Virus record (IMG/VR): IMGVR_UViG_3300003690_000322
Coordinates: 2,142-23,509 of that record
From: a virus
DNA: 21,368 nt
Reading direction: 5' to 3' (one strand)
The translations under genes and the position numbers were made by a program. Shown in pieces: positions 1 to 6,540 of this stretch. Each line of letters begins with the position of its first letter. Positions within the stretch are counted from its first letter, which is position 1. The notes beneath the pieces are model-generated. The model did not search any database, was not told the DNA's origin, and saw only the letters and a program-made list of their open reading frames with translations.

Positions 1-121
1 ATCTGATTCTCTTTTTGATTTTAACATTGAACCCTAAGTCAATAAAGGCATCAAGTGTATCTCCATCTATAACTCTTATCAATTCGCATTTGTAATTAAA
101 TAAATCTGGTTTCTTTACCAT
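1..121 (-). CDS. staphylococcal nuclease-like protein, N-terminal part (cut by window edge)
   Basis: The reading frame starts with ATG at 121 and is open to the left edge, so only about 40 residues are visible. They contain RVIDGDTLDAFIDLGF followed by KIKKRIR. This is the first half of the thermonuclease (SNase) fold: the VIDGDT loop supplies a metal-binding aspartate, and an arginine of the KRIR segment falls where the first catalytic arginine is expected. The later catalytic Glu and Arg lie outside the window. A GGAAGG site lies upstream of the ATG, and the gene overlaps the end of the preceding 31-residue gene by 7 bases. SNase-like proteins in phages cleave DNA or RNA nonspecifically; the target here is unknown. 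No signal peptide is visible. The family call rests on a fragment. Confidence 0.7.
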   Translation of the reverse strand, partial: MVKKPDLFNYKCELIRVIDGDTLDAFIDLGFNVKIKKRIR

Positions 122-210
122 TTAGCATACCTTCCTTTTTTATCTCTCAATTTTCCTTCCTTGTCTTTTTTTAATTTAATCCTTTTAATTATTCTTTTCA
201 GAAAGTTCAT
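115..210 (-). CDS. 31-residue basic peptide
   Basis: A short frame, MNFLKRIIKRIKLKKD...KLRDKKGRYAKW, begins with an ATG whose last bases overlap the TGA of the preceding membrane protein (ATGA junction) and ends 7 bases inside the start of the nuclease gene. More than a third of its residues are Lys or Arg, and the first 14 could form an amphipathic helix. Both junctions are of the coupled type seen through the window, which is the main argument that it is translated. It could also be only a spacer that carries the GGAAGG site of the nuclease gene. No function is assigned. Confidence 0.45.
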   Translation of the reverse strand: MNFLKRIIKRIKLKKDKEGKLRDKKGRYAKW

Positions 211-1004
211 TGAACACTTATCGGTTCTTCTATGTTGTTGTTAATTTCAAGATTGCCTATACTAACTGTATCTTCAATAATAAATGACGGATTATCAATA
301 CCGGTTCCATCACCGATTGTGCTATTCACTATTAACAATGTTCCCACTCTGAAATTAGAAATACTAACACCTCCACCAAATGCTTTAATGTTTTTCAAAG
401 TTAATGTATTACAAATGCTATCTGCTGAACTGCTGTCTAAGACAATTCTATCAAAGTGAGAGTTGGATACATAAGGAATATCTATACTTCCTCTTGTTGA
501 ACCGAATGTTATGTCTGCTACATTAGAGAGGATTGAACTAAATGAATTTCCATCTGCTACATTATCTAAAATTACTAAGTTATGTGCTGTTCCGTTTTCT
601 ATTGTTAAAGTTGGTGCTATTAATCCATCAATAATTAATGTCTCACAGGACAAATCTGCTCCTGAATCTCCAAATAAATCAAAAGAGCTTTCTAATCCCA
701 TTTTGCCAATTTCTAAGTTTTCAAAATAAAAGTTGTTAATTCTTGCTCCACCTATTAATAGATTAAGTGTTTGGTGTGTTGCATTCTGTCCATACCTCAA
801 AACTTCTTCTCCTTTAGCTTGTTCTACTTGAACATGATAATCTGCTGGGTCTGGAAATGCTGCAGAAGATAATGGCATAGTTACTACTGTTGTAAATGTT
901 GCTACTAAAAAGATTGTTGCTATAAATCCAACAGCAACCGACATCATCATAAGCCACATTAACTTACTGGATTTAAAACTAATCTTCGGTCTTTTCGGTA
1001 TCAT
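207..1004 (-). CDS. membrane-anchored protein with beta-helix-like ectodomain
   Basis: The 265-residue product has a basic N terminus (PKRPKISFKSSK), one hydrophobic segment at about residues 15-45 (LMWLMMMSVAVGFIATIFLV...), and then an exterior domain rich in short beta strands separated by Asn, Gly and Asp turns (LTIENGTAHNLVILDNV, LTLKNIKAFGGGVSISNF, LLIVNSTIGDG). This pattern resembles a right-handed parallel beta-helix of the pectate-lyase type. NGT and NST sequons occur in that domain. The start is preceded by GAGAGGAGGAAAA, and the gene overlaps the preceding membrane gene by 26 bases. It probably sits in the host membrane or virion surface with the helix outside. No catalytic motif is recognised. 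The fold is inferred from sequence periodicity only. Confidence 0.7.
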   Translation of the reverse strand: MIPKRPKISFKSSKLMWLMMMSVAVGFIATIFLVATFTTVVTMPLSSAAFPDPADYHVQVEQAKGEEVLRYGQNATHQTLNLLIGGARINNFYFENLEIGKMGLESSFDLFGDSGADLSCETLIIDGLIAPTLTIENGTAHNLVILDNVADGNSFSSILSNVADITFGSTRGSIDIPYVSNSHFDRIVLDSSSADSICNTLTLKNIKAFGGGVSISNFRVGTLLIVNSTIGDGTGIDNPSFIIEDTVSIGNLEINNNIEEPISVQ

Positions 1005-1245
1005 TTTTCCTCCTCTCGCTTAACATTTTCTGACAAATTGCTCCCACTATTATAGAAACTGGATTTGAAAAAATCGCAAATGCCACTAAAATAATGTCTA
1101 AATGTGGCGCAATGACTGCCGGATTTGAAGTCGCCTTCCACACGATTATAATCCCTAAACTCACAAACGCAAATATTATTGGAAGTATTACCAATATTGC
1201 TATAAACTGATGCCCTGTCAAATTCGTTTGTTCTTGTTTCGCCAT
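979..1245 (-). CDS. small two-pass membrane protein
   Basis: The 88-residue product starts MAKQEQTNLTGHQ, has a first membrane segment (FIAILVILPIIFAFVSLGIIIVW) at about 14-36, a second hydrophobic stretch near 50-70 (ILVAFAIFSNPVSIIVGAI), and a charged tail SERRKNDTEKTED. Short proteins of this layout, with a TGHQ-like N terminus, are familiar next to tail or lysis genes of phages but have no firm function. It is the first gene after a strong terminator and has TATA-like sequence upstream, so it probably opens a transcript with the beta-helix protein. A different frame with an ATG at 1255 was rejected because this frame gives a coherent membrane protein. Confidence 0.65.
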   Translation of the reverse strand: MAKQEQTNLTGHQFIAILVILPIIFAFVSLGIIIVWKATSNPAVIAPHLDIILVAFAIFSNPVSIIVGAICQKMLSERRKNDTEKTED

Positions 1246-1286
1246 TCGGAATCATACCCTTGTTAATATTCTCTTGCTTATATGCT

Positions 1287-1295
1287 TTATTATAC
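1287..1295 (-). promoter_or_regulatory. candidate TATA element upstream of the small membrane protein
   Basis: On the minus strand this reads GTATAATAA, followed by a second TATA-like stretch (GCATATAAGC, about 1278-1287). It lies between the hairpin/T-tract terminator and the ATG at 1245. A start site roughly 25 bases downstream would give a leader of about 20 bases. It does not match the 11-base element repeated elsewhere in the window, so it could belong to a different expression class. Support is positional and compositional only. Confidence 0.35.
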
Positions 1296-1308
1296 TTTCC
1301 ATTTAGTC

Positions 1309-1394
1309 AAAAAAAAATAAAACACCTGCTTTTTAGCGAGAGCAGGTAAACTCGCAACCTAATCTTACAAAAGAGTGCGTCCCATCGGATGCAC
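1309..1394 (-). terminator. two hairpins then T-tract after the 161-residue gene
   Basis: Reading the minus strand after the stop at 1424-1426, a first hairpin pairs GTGC...GCAC plus an inner TCC/GGA around a GATG loop (1375-1394). A second has a perfect 7-bp stem ACCTGCT/AGCAGGT (1341-1347 with 1324-1330). The second stem is followed by GTTTTATTTTTTTTT, with nine T in a row at 1309-1317. This is a textbook intrinsic terminator shape; in an archaeon the T-tract alone could suffice. The upstream hairpin might protect the mRNA 3' end or be part of a short RNA. Confidence 0.75.
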
Positions 1395-1423
1395 CCCTTT
1401 ATAGTGAATCAGTTATTTAAGGT

Positions 1424-1909
1424 TTATGCTATTGTTGCATTAACCACTGGGCTTTCATCTTCTTCATAATCTACGGTTACATCAAATGTTTGATAACACT
1501 TATCGTCTGCGTCATCTAAATACTTGAACTTAACAGTGTAGAATACAGAATAATCTTCCCAATCGTTATCTTCTACGCTAATACCAAAATCCTTAAACCA
1601 CTTCAATTCGATTTCATCTTCATCATATTCAACTCCCTCACATTCTAAATACAAACTATGTTCGTCGTATTCGTCAAGGAATTCGTCGTGTGCTGAATCT
1701 AAATAAGTTGATTCAAAATCAAAATCGCCTTCGGTTTCTACTGTCTGGTTAACATATTCAATAACTGTGATTATCTCTCCTGGAATTTCTATCTCTACTT
1801 CATTAACCACTTCTCGTGGCATAAATCCATAAACGAATAATCCTCCAAGAATTAGTGCTAAAATTGCACCTGCCCAATAACTACTATTATTATTATTATT
1901 ATTTGTCAT
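1424..1909 (-). CDS. membrane-anchored acidic protein
   Basis: The 161-residue product begins MTNNNNNNSS, where the Asn run is encoded by a repeated AAT. A single membrane segment follows (WAGAILALILGGLFVYGF, about 12-29), then about 130 residues dominated by Asp and Glu with many aromatic residues (DDFDFES-type patches, LYLECEGVEYDEDEIELKWF). The single N-terminal anchor and beta-rich acidic body suggest a surface-exposed domain. It contains NQT and NAT sequons and two cysteines that could pair. The start is preceded by AAGGAGG at a spacing of about 10 bases. It has its own 160-bp upstream region with tandem repeats and its own terminator, so it is an independent transcription unit. I do not recognise a family. 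Confidence 0.7.
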   Translation of the reverse strand: MTNNNNNNSSYWAGAILALILGGLFVYGFMPREVVNEVEIEIPGEIITVIEYVNQTVETEGDFDFESTYLDSAHDEFLDEYDEHSLYLECEGVEYDEDEIELKWFKDFGISVEDNDWEDYSVFYTVKFKYLDDADDKCYQTFDVTVDYEEDESPVVNATIA

Positions 1910-1942
1910 TCTATCGATACCTCCTTATAGTTGTTAAATTTG

Positions 1943-1974
1943 AGTTATACTTGTGACTTAGTATATTTGTGACT
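1943..1974 (-). promoter_or_regulatory. tandem 16-bp repeat in promoter region of the acidic membrane protein
   Basis: On the minus strand two adjacent 16-base units read AGTCACAAATATACTA and AGTCACAAGTATAACT. They match at 12 of 16 positions, including AGTCACAA and TATA. Each carries a TATA-like core, so these are either two tandem promoters or an operator overlapping the TATA box. They lie 34-65 bases before the ATG at 1909. Farther upstream (about 1978-2008) the octamer CCACTTTT occurs twice on the plus strand. This 160-bp gap has no coding potential that I can see. Confidence 0.5.
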
Positions 1975-2069
1975 ACTCCACTTTTACTGGGTGGTTCTTC
2001 CACTTTTTTCATTGATTTAATAATCATTTTTACTATTTAAAAGCTCCGTGGAACGATAACCTGTATACT

Positions 2070-2540
2070 TCATTTATCTGTGTTTTCATTAATATATGGC
2101 GTTTTAAACCTATATATTAGAACATGTCTAAAACTATCAATCCTTTTTGCATTTAATTTATTTGTAAAATATTCAATTTCGGTATCATTAGAACCATTAG
2201 TGTAGAGAATAAGAATTTCTTGGCATTCTTTATTTAATTTCTCAATTAATCTATCTTCTTGATTACAACCTTTCATAAAATAATATAAAATATTATAAAT
2301 AGTAAAGTCCATTTCAAAAAGGTCTTTGTTATCAGTCCATCTTCTGAATTCAGCATTATCATAAAATTCCTTATCAATCTCAACTCCTCTAACAATGCTA
2401 CTATGTTTGAAAGCTAAACCAAGAACTTGTCCATTACCACTTCCCAAATCTAAGAAAGTTTTATTTGAACAATACTTTTTAAAAGTAGTTTCTAAATCTT
2501 CCAAGATACTTGGCACATAAATTCCTTCTTTAGTCATCAT
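2070..2540 (-). CDS. class I SAM-dependent methyltransferase
   Basis: The product has motif I, TFLDLGSGNGQV, near residue 30 and an acidic motif II, GVEID, about 20 residues later. This is the Rossmann-fold SAM-binding signature of class I methyltransferases. The length of about 156 residues is close to a minimal catalytic domain, with no obvious target-recognition domain. A DNA-methylase NPPY/DPPY motif is absent, so a protein or small-molecule substrate is more likely; the layout is vaguely DOT1-like, which is only a guess. The start is uncertain: an in-frame TTG lies at 2552 and ATGs at 2540 and 2537, all overlapping the end of the upstream fibre gene. The ribosome site is weak. It may modify virion or host surface components. 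Confidence 0.75.
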   Translation of the reverse strand: MMTKEGIYVPSILEDLETTFKKYCSNKTFLDLGSGNGQVLGLAFKHSSIVRGVEIDKEFYDNAEFRRWTDNKDLFEMDFTIYNILYYFMKGCNQEDRLIEKLNKECQEILILYTNGSNDTEIEYFTNKLNAKRIDSFRHVLIYRFKTPYINENTDK

Positions 2541-3318
2541 AGTAGTATACAAGTTCCACTATAACTTTTTCTAAATCTATAGTTCCTGCAACTCCACTCG
2601 CAGCGAAAGAAATTCCTAAATAATCTCCAGCACTAAAGCTATCTACATCTCTTGCTTGGGTGAACTCAAATCTTTTATTAGTTCCAGTTGTAGTGACTAA
2701 AGTATTATTCCAAACTCTTGAACCATTGACCATAACTTGTACTTGCAATGCGCTAATCTTGTCAACAGAAGTGCAATCATAATTTACAGTAACACCTACG
2801 ACAGAACCAGCTGTTAATGTAGTCATTCCTTTACCTGTGCCTAATTCTACTCCGCCTAATTCAATAAATTTGTCAGCAATTAACCCTACTTCAAACTCAT
2901 CGTTTTTTGTGAAAACTGTAGAGTGCTTTGTTCCTTCGACTTCATCTTCAAATGTATTTGTTCCTGTCCATGTGTTTGCTGTAGAAAAACTAAAAGAAAG
3001 AGTATCACCTATTAATTGAATTGGGCTTGATACTGCCAAATTTGTATCATCTCCTATGTCTATTGTTGCAAGAGAAAGAGTGTCATCTGTTAAAACGATA
3101 GGTGCTGATACTGCCAAATTTGTATTAGCACTAATATCAATAGGACTTGTTAGCAATCCTGCCTCACTCGCAGTTTGATTAATCCAATCTCCTGAACTAT
3201 TATCATAAGCTAAAAGTTCATTATCTGCTACCGAAGTAATTGCTACATCGCTTAGTTCTTCTAAGGCAATAGTTTCAATAAGTGTCGCTGGGTTATTTAT
3301 ATCTCCTCCTAATGTCAT
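2530..3318 (-). CDS. tail fibre-like protein with internal repeats
   Basis: The 262-residue product opens with a segment typical of phage tail fibres (LSDVAITSVADNELLAYDN then WINQTASEAGL). Two 26-residue repeats follow, each of the form ID(I)...TNLAV(A/S)(A)PI.L..DTLS, at about 75-130. The C-terminal half (about 150-262) looks like a beta-sandwich adhesion domain, ending EKVIVELVYYYDD. The ATG directly follows the stop of the preceding gene (TAAATG), with GGAG in the end of that gene. Expected role: receptor contact or fibre shaft. The identity of the ligand cannot be read from the sequence. Confidence 0.75.
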   Translation of the reverse strand: MTLGGDINNPATLIETIALEELSDVAITSVADNELLAYDNSSGDWINQTASEAGLLTSPIDISANTNLAVSAPIVLTDDTLSLATIDIGDDTNLAVSSPIQLIGDTLSFSFSTANTWTGTNTFEDEVEGTKHSTVFTKNDEFEVGLIADKFIELGGVELGTGKGMTTLTAGSVVGVTVNYDCTSVDKISALQVQVMVNGSRVWNNTLVTTTGTNKRFEFTQARDVDSFSAGDYLGISFAASGVAGTIDLEKVIVELVYYYDD

Positions 3319-3678
3319 TTACATCTCCGTAACTGTCACATTTTTACTTCCACTTGAGCATATCCCTGTTATTGCTCCAGTGTAAAGCTCTTCTCTAATA
3401 GAGCCACCACTTGCATTTAATCTAATTCCTTCATTCATTACAGCAGTGGCACTATAATTCAAAAAAACTGTTTGATTAGAATCATTGACAATAATTGCTG
3501 CTTTTCTATTAGCATTGACTGCTAAAATTGCTGTTGAACTATTACCTACTGTTACCTTTCCAGAAGTTGAAGAAGCTGTTGCTTTTTCAACTGCTATACT
3601 CGCTGGGTTAGTAACACTTACATCCGCCCCTCCAACTCGTAAATTATGCTTGCTTAGATTATACTGAGATATTGCCAT
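3319..3678 (-). CDS. small beta-rich virion protein
   Basis: The 119-residue product contains the pattern VNANRKAAIIVNDSNQTVFL, then LNYSATAV, GIRLNASGGSI and YTGAITGICSSGSKNVTVTE. This arrangement of short strands, with a GIRL.A.GGS loop and YTGA.. near the end, is common in small phage proteins encoded near tail and fibre genes, where it is usually called hypothetical or minor structural. A GGAGG-type site precedes the ATG, and only 8 bases separate it from the previous gene. Likely a virion accessory protein on fibre or tail; the exact role is unknown. Confidence 0.65.
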   Translation of the reverse strand: MAISQYNLSKHNLRVGGADVSVTNPASIAVEKATASSTSGKVTVGNSSTAILAVNANRKAAIIVNDSNQTVFLNYSATAVMNEGIRLNASGGSIREELYTGAITGICSSGSKNVTVTEM

Positions 3679-3686
3679 TTAACCTC

Positions 3687-4091
3687 CTACGAGGTTTTTC
3701 CTCTATACACAAAATCAACTGTCGCAGATGTACCACCTGCTTCGCTTACAAAAGAACATTTTATATTCTTTAGTGGCAAACTATAGTGCAATACATAAGT
3801 TCCATTTACTGTAATGGTTGCTCTTCCTGCTGCTGCTGTTAAACCTGTGGCTGCTACTGCTGCTACTGGTACACCCAAAGGTATTGCAAAGAAGTTCGTG
3901 CCATCAAAGCTTCCTAACGTTTCTACAATAACATTTGTGTCTACGGCTGCAACTTTTATAGCTATTCCATGTTCAGAAATTCCTTCAACATCTACTGCTG
4001 AAGTAAGTCCTGGTGCTGTTAGTTGTGTAAAGGTCTTGGTTTTGAAAAAAAAACCTGAGTCAAGTGCCTTCTCATAAACTCCGTCTGTCAT
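3687..4091 (-). CDS. beta-rich structural protein
   Basis: The 134-residue product has alternating strands and small-residue turns (DVEGISEHGIAIKVAAVDTN, VIVETLGSFDGTNFFAIPLG), as in jelly-roll or Ig-like virion proteins. The pattern VE.LGSFDGTNF is frequent in phage minor structural proteins. It is the first gene after a copy of the repeated TATA-like element, with 29 bases between element and ATG. No Shine-Dalgarno site is evident, which fits a short leader. It probably works with the two following fibre proteins. Confidence 0.65.
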   Translation of the reverse strand: MTDGVYEKALDSGFFFKTKTFTQLTAPGLTSAVDVEGISEHGIAIKVAAVDTNVIVETLGSFDGTNFFAIPLGVPVAAVAATGLTAAAGRATITVNGTYVLHYSLPLKNIKCSFVSEAGGTSATVDFVYRGKTS

Positions 4092-4120
4092 AAGATTTCT
4101 TACTCAGTGAGTTATTTAAA

Positions 4121-4131
4121 CATTGTTATAT
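4121..4131 (-). promoter_or_regulatory. repeated TATA-like promoter element, copy 1
   Basis: On the minus strand the site reads ATATAACAATG, one base different from the other four copies (ATATAACAAAG). It lies in the 65-bp gap before the beta-rich gene, with exactly 29 bases between the element and the ATG at 4091. That spacing recurs at two other copies. A TATA box here would put transcription start about ten bases before the start codon. Confidence 0.65.
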
Positions 4132-4156
4132 TTTTAACTTGCTCAGATATTTTTAT

Positions 4157-4345
4157 TTATTTAGTTCTATTGATAAAAGGTAAATCTCTTATTCCGAATA
4201 CCGCCAAGATTAAACCTACATCTAACATAGCAGTCATAAAGAAAGTGTTGAAGTCGATTGTACCTCCAAGCCATCCTCCAAGTGTTCCAAGAAATGCACT
4301 ACCTCCAATCAGAAGTCCTGCCCATTTTGTTTTTGATTTTAACAT
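4157..4345 (-). CDS. small two-pass membrane protein, holin-like
   Basis: The 62-residue product has a basic N terminus (MLKSKTKW), a glycine-rich membrane segment (AGLLIGGSAFLGTLGGWLGG), a short linker, a second segment (FMTAMLDVGLILAVFGI) and a basic end (INRTK). Size, two spans and charged ends fit a holin or small membrane pore. It directly follows an XhlA-like gene. The start has a strong AAGGAGG site. An alternative is a virion membrane-interaction protein. No enzyme motif. Confidence 0.55.
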   Translation of the reverse strand: MLKSKTKWAGLLIGGSAFLGTLGGWLGGTIDFNTFFMTAMLDVGLILAVFGIRDLPFINRTK

Positions 4346-4367
4346 TTTGAATACCTCCTTATGTTTA

Positions 4368-4577
4368 TTAAGATAACATCTTATTAATAAATATGCCTAT
4401 CCCGGCACCTATTGTTGCGATTACTCCACTTACATAGGCGACTTTTCTTTTAATTCCTTTAATCTCAACCTCGTGAGATTGCACTTTATTATTAATATCT
4501 TTTAAGTGTTGTTTAATTCCACCAATGTCTGCTTTAATTTCAATTATGTAATCAAGAATTTGGTCTGTCTTACTCAT
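4368..4577 (-). CDS. XhlA-like holin/haemolysin protein
   Basis: The 69-residue product begins MSKTDQILDYIIEIKADIGGI, a long amphipathic coiled coil with heptad-spaced Ile, Leu and Val to about residue 45. It ends in one membrane segment (VAYVSGVIATIGAGIGIFI) and a short tail. This coiled coil plus C-terminal anchor is the layout of the XhlA family, which helps lysis in bacterial phages. The ATG at 4577 overlaps the TGA of the upstream gene (ATGA) and sits behind GGAG; an in-frame TTG at 4589 is less likely. In an archaeal host it might mark the membrane for lysis or virion release. Confidence 0.65.
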   Translation of the reverse strand: MSKTDQILDYIIEIKADIGGIKQHLKDINNKVQSHEVEIKGIKRKVAYVSGVIATIGAGIGIFINKMLS

Positions 4578-4918
4578 TTCTTTCTCCAAACAAATAAAGT
4601 ATTAGTTGCTCTTGCCTTATCAAAATTAAGAACTATGGTTAATGATAGAACTATCCCTATAAGGCCGTAGAGTGCTCCGGACTGTGCTAAAAACATTGAG
4701 GTAAGGATTAAGATTAGTCCGAAGTATTCGTGTCCTATGAAGTCCCAGAATTGAAATCCCCATTGATACACATGTTCAACATATAGAAAACTACCAGTCA
4801 AAAGTAATATCATTCCAATCAAAGTATTTGTATAGAATAAGATTATCGCAATTCCTAAAAAGAAAAAGAAAGTTCCCCACATTCTCCGGTAATAGTTCGG
4901 TAAAGGTTGTCTTTTCAT
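4574..4918 (-). CDS. four-pass membrane protein
   Basis: The 114-residue product has four hydrophobic segments (about 14-30, 33-50, 63-80 and 82-99), short loops, a basic N terminus (KRQPLPNYYRRMW) and a basic C terminus (FVWRKK). Segments two and three are joined by an aromatic loop (EHVYQWGFQFWDF). The ATG directly follows the stop of the Asp-box fibre gene, and its own end overlaps the XhlA-like gene by 4 bases, so the three small membrane genes look translated together. It may be a lysis or release component; no family is recognised. Confidence 0.6.
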   Translation of the reverse strand: MKRQPLPNYYRRMWGTFFFFLGIAIILFYTNTLIGMILLLTGSFLYVEHVYQWGFQFWDFIGHEYFGLILILTSMFLAQSGALYGLIGIVLSLTIVLNFDKARATNTLFVWRKK

Positions 4919-5974
4919 TTATCCCGTCTCGTCTATCTTTGCTAATTCAGAATCTCCAACAACAAAGAGTAATTTATTTGTGTCATATTCAACTAATTGT
5001 GCTTTTGTAATATTAGTTGATAAAGCTGTTATGGCATTAAATGAATTATCTCCAATACTTCTATTTTGCCAAGTTACTCCGCTATCAGTAGAACGATACA
5101 ATGTCATTGTCATTCCCATTCTTGGAGTTACACTGGAACCGTATGTATCAAATTTGTATATTGTAAAGTAAATATTTCCATTTGTTGTCTTTAATAGATT
5201 GGAAACAAAGCTTTCTGTAGATGAATGGACAAATGACATACGTACTGTTACTGCGTCTGCTGCAGTATCAACAGTTTGTATAATTACCTCAGTTCCTGAT
5301 AGTGCTACAAATGTAGTGGCACTCGTAGCTATAATTGAACCATCTTCATGCAGACTTGTCATAGTTTCGGACTCCACAACCCAATTAACTCCACCATTTG
5401 TTGTTTTCCATATTGCAGCTCCCTGAACTGCAAAACCTGTTGTTCCATCTAACATATCTATTCCGCTTGTTGTTCCTGTGGGTCCAGCAGCACAAACTGT
5501 CCATGTATCTCCGGCATTTGTTGAATAATAAATACTTCTTGTAGTCATTGAACTATCTCCACAACATACTGCCACGGTTGCTGTTGGAAATGAGCAATCA
5601 AGAATCCTTCCACTTCCGGCAGGACTTGTACTTGAAGCTGACCAAGTATCTCCACTATCCGCTGCTTTAAAGCAACTTAAAGTATTATGGTCAAAACAAA
5701 CTGATTTAGTTTTATCTGCTACACAAACTTTCGCAACTCCAGTCATATCTGCATTATCTGCAGAGGCAGCTGCCCAAGTCACTCCACTATTAGTAGTTCT
5801 TATTGTGGAAGTCCCATTTGTTGCTGACCATGTTGTAGCGCTATGATTTAAAACTCCTTTAATACTACCTGTTGTATAAATTAAATCATTCCAAATTGAA
5901 TTATTAAATCTATTAGCTTCACTTGCGTAAAGTATATCTCCATCTACTTTGGGAAATCCGCCTTCTGCTGCCAT
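4919..5974 (-). CDS. Asp-box (BNR) beta-propeller tail fibre
   Basis: The 351-residue product carries five Asp-box motifs of the S/T-x-D/N-x-G-x-T-W type: about 60 (TTNSGVTW), 104 (AADSGDTW), 151 (STNAGDTW), 191 (TTNGGVNW) and 295 (STDSGVTW). These mark blades of a beta-propeller as in sialidase and sortilin folds. The N terminus (EGGFPKVDGDILYASEANRF) is shared with the tandem paralogue downstream in coordinates, and is probably the module that docks onto the baseplate. Sialidase catalytic residues (the FRIP motif and Arg triad) are not seen, so glycan binding is more likely than cleavage. The ATG follows AAGGAGAA. This copy is intact. Confidence 0.8.
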   Translation of the reverse strand: MAAEGGFPKVDGDILYASEANRFNNSIWNDLIYTTGSIKGVLNHSATTWSATNGTSTIRTTNSGVTWAAASADNADMTGVAKVCVADKTKSVCFDHNTLSCFKAADSGDTWSASSTSPAGSGRILDCSFPTATVAVCCGDSSMTTRSIYYSTNAGDTWTVCAAGPTGTTSGIDMLDGTTGFAVQGAAIWKTTNGGVNWVVESETMTSLHEDGSIIATSATTFVALSGTEVIIQTVDTAADAVTVRMSFVHSSTESFVSNLLKTTNGNIYFTIYKFDTYGSSVTPRMGMTMTLYRSTDSGVTWQNRSIGDNSFNAITALSTNITKAQLVEYDTNKLLFVVGDSELAKIDETG

Positions 5975-6017
5975 TAATTATTTCTCCTTATCATTTTATA
6001 TATTATTTGCCTTTCCA

Positions 6018-6539
6018 TTATGTTGCTGTCTCATCGATTACCATGACTTCTCTTTCTGCACCCATCAATATCAATTTATTTGTTCCGATTTCACTTAGTC
6101 CACCCATTGTCCATGCAATTATAGGCGGGTTATTGTCTCCTACGTTTGGAAGTGCACTCGTCTCCCATGTTAATCCTGAATCTTTAGACCTCCAGAGAGT
6201 TGTATTTACTTGAGAAGTTTCATAATTTCCAACAACACAATACAAATTCCCATTAGTTGTTTTAACTAAATTCGTCACAAGCATATTGGAACCTCCCATG
6301 TCACCCTGATATGCCCTTTCAGTGCCTCCGGCTGATGTGGTTCCAGTTTCAATAAAATTAGATTGGTTATTATGAACCATCACATAAGTTGTAGCCGAAA
6401 GTGCAATTAAATAACAATCAAATCTTGTTGGGGTCTGATTGCTGTTCTGACCGGAATCTGTCCAGTTTATCCCTGCATTAGAAGTAGTCCAAATATTTCC
6501 AGCATCATCTACTGCTATCCCTACGGTTGTGCTAAACAT
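6018..6539 (-). CDS. Asp-box fibre paralogue, C-terminal half (separated by frameshift)
   Basis: The 173-residue frame continues the homology of the intact fibre. The region just before its first ATG reads, in the same frame from about 6578, CAAGPT...LDM, matching CAAGPT...IDM of the paralogue. It then has IWTTSNAGINW and WRSKDSGLTWETS Asp-boxes and the shared ending TNKLIL...VIDETA. The ATG at 6539 is therefore an ancestral internal methionine. It overlaps the surroundings of the upstream TGA (TGATATG), so reinitiation after termination is possible. No Shine-Dalgarno site lies before it. It is either a stand-alone product or the untranslated remnant of one gene. Confidence 0.6.
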   Translation of the reverse strand: MFSTTVGIAVDDAGNIWTTSNAGINWTDSGQNSNQTPTRFDCYLIALSATTYVMVHNNQSNFIETGTTSAGGTERAYQGDMGGSNMLVTNLVKTTNGNLYCVVGNYETSQVNTTLWRSKDSGLTWETSALPNVGDNNPPIIAWTMGGLSEIGTNKLILMGAEREVMVIDETAT

Positions 6540-6540
6540 A

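Noticed and set aside
1001-1255. Alternative 84-codon frame starting at ATG 1255
   Set aside because: It overlaps the small two-pass membrane protein in another frame, and its product (many Cys, Ser, Asn, Arg with no domain) looks like a shadow. The other frame gives clear membrane segments.
1883-1903. AAT trinucleotide run as a possible regulatory microsatellite
   Set aside because: It encodes the N-terminal Asn run of the acidic membrane protein, in frame and within the gene; no sign of function beyond that.
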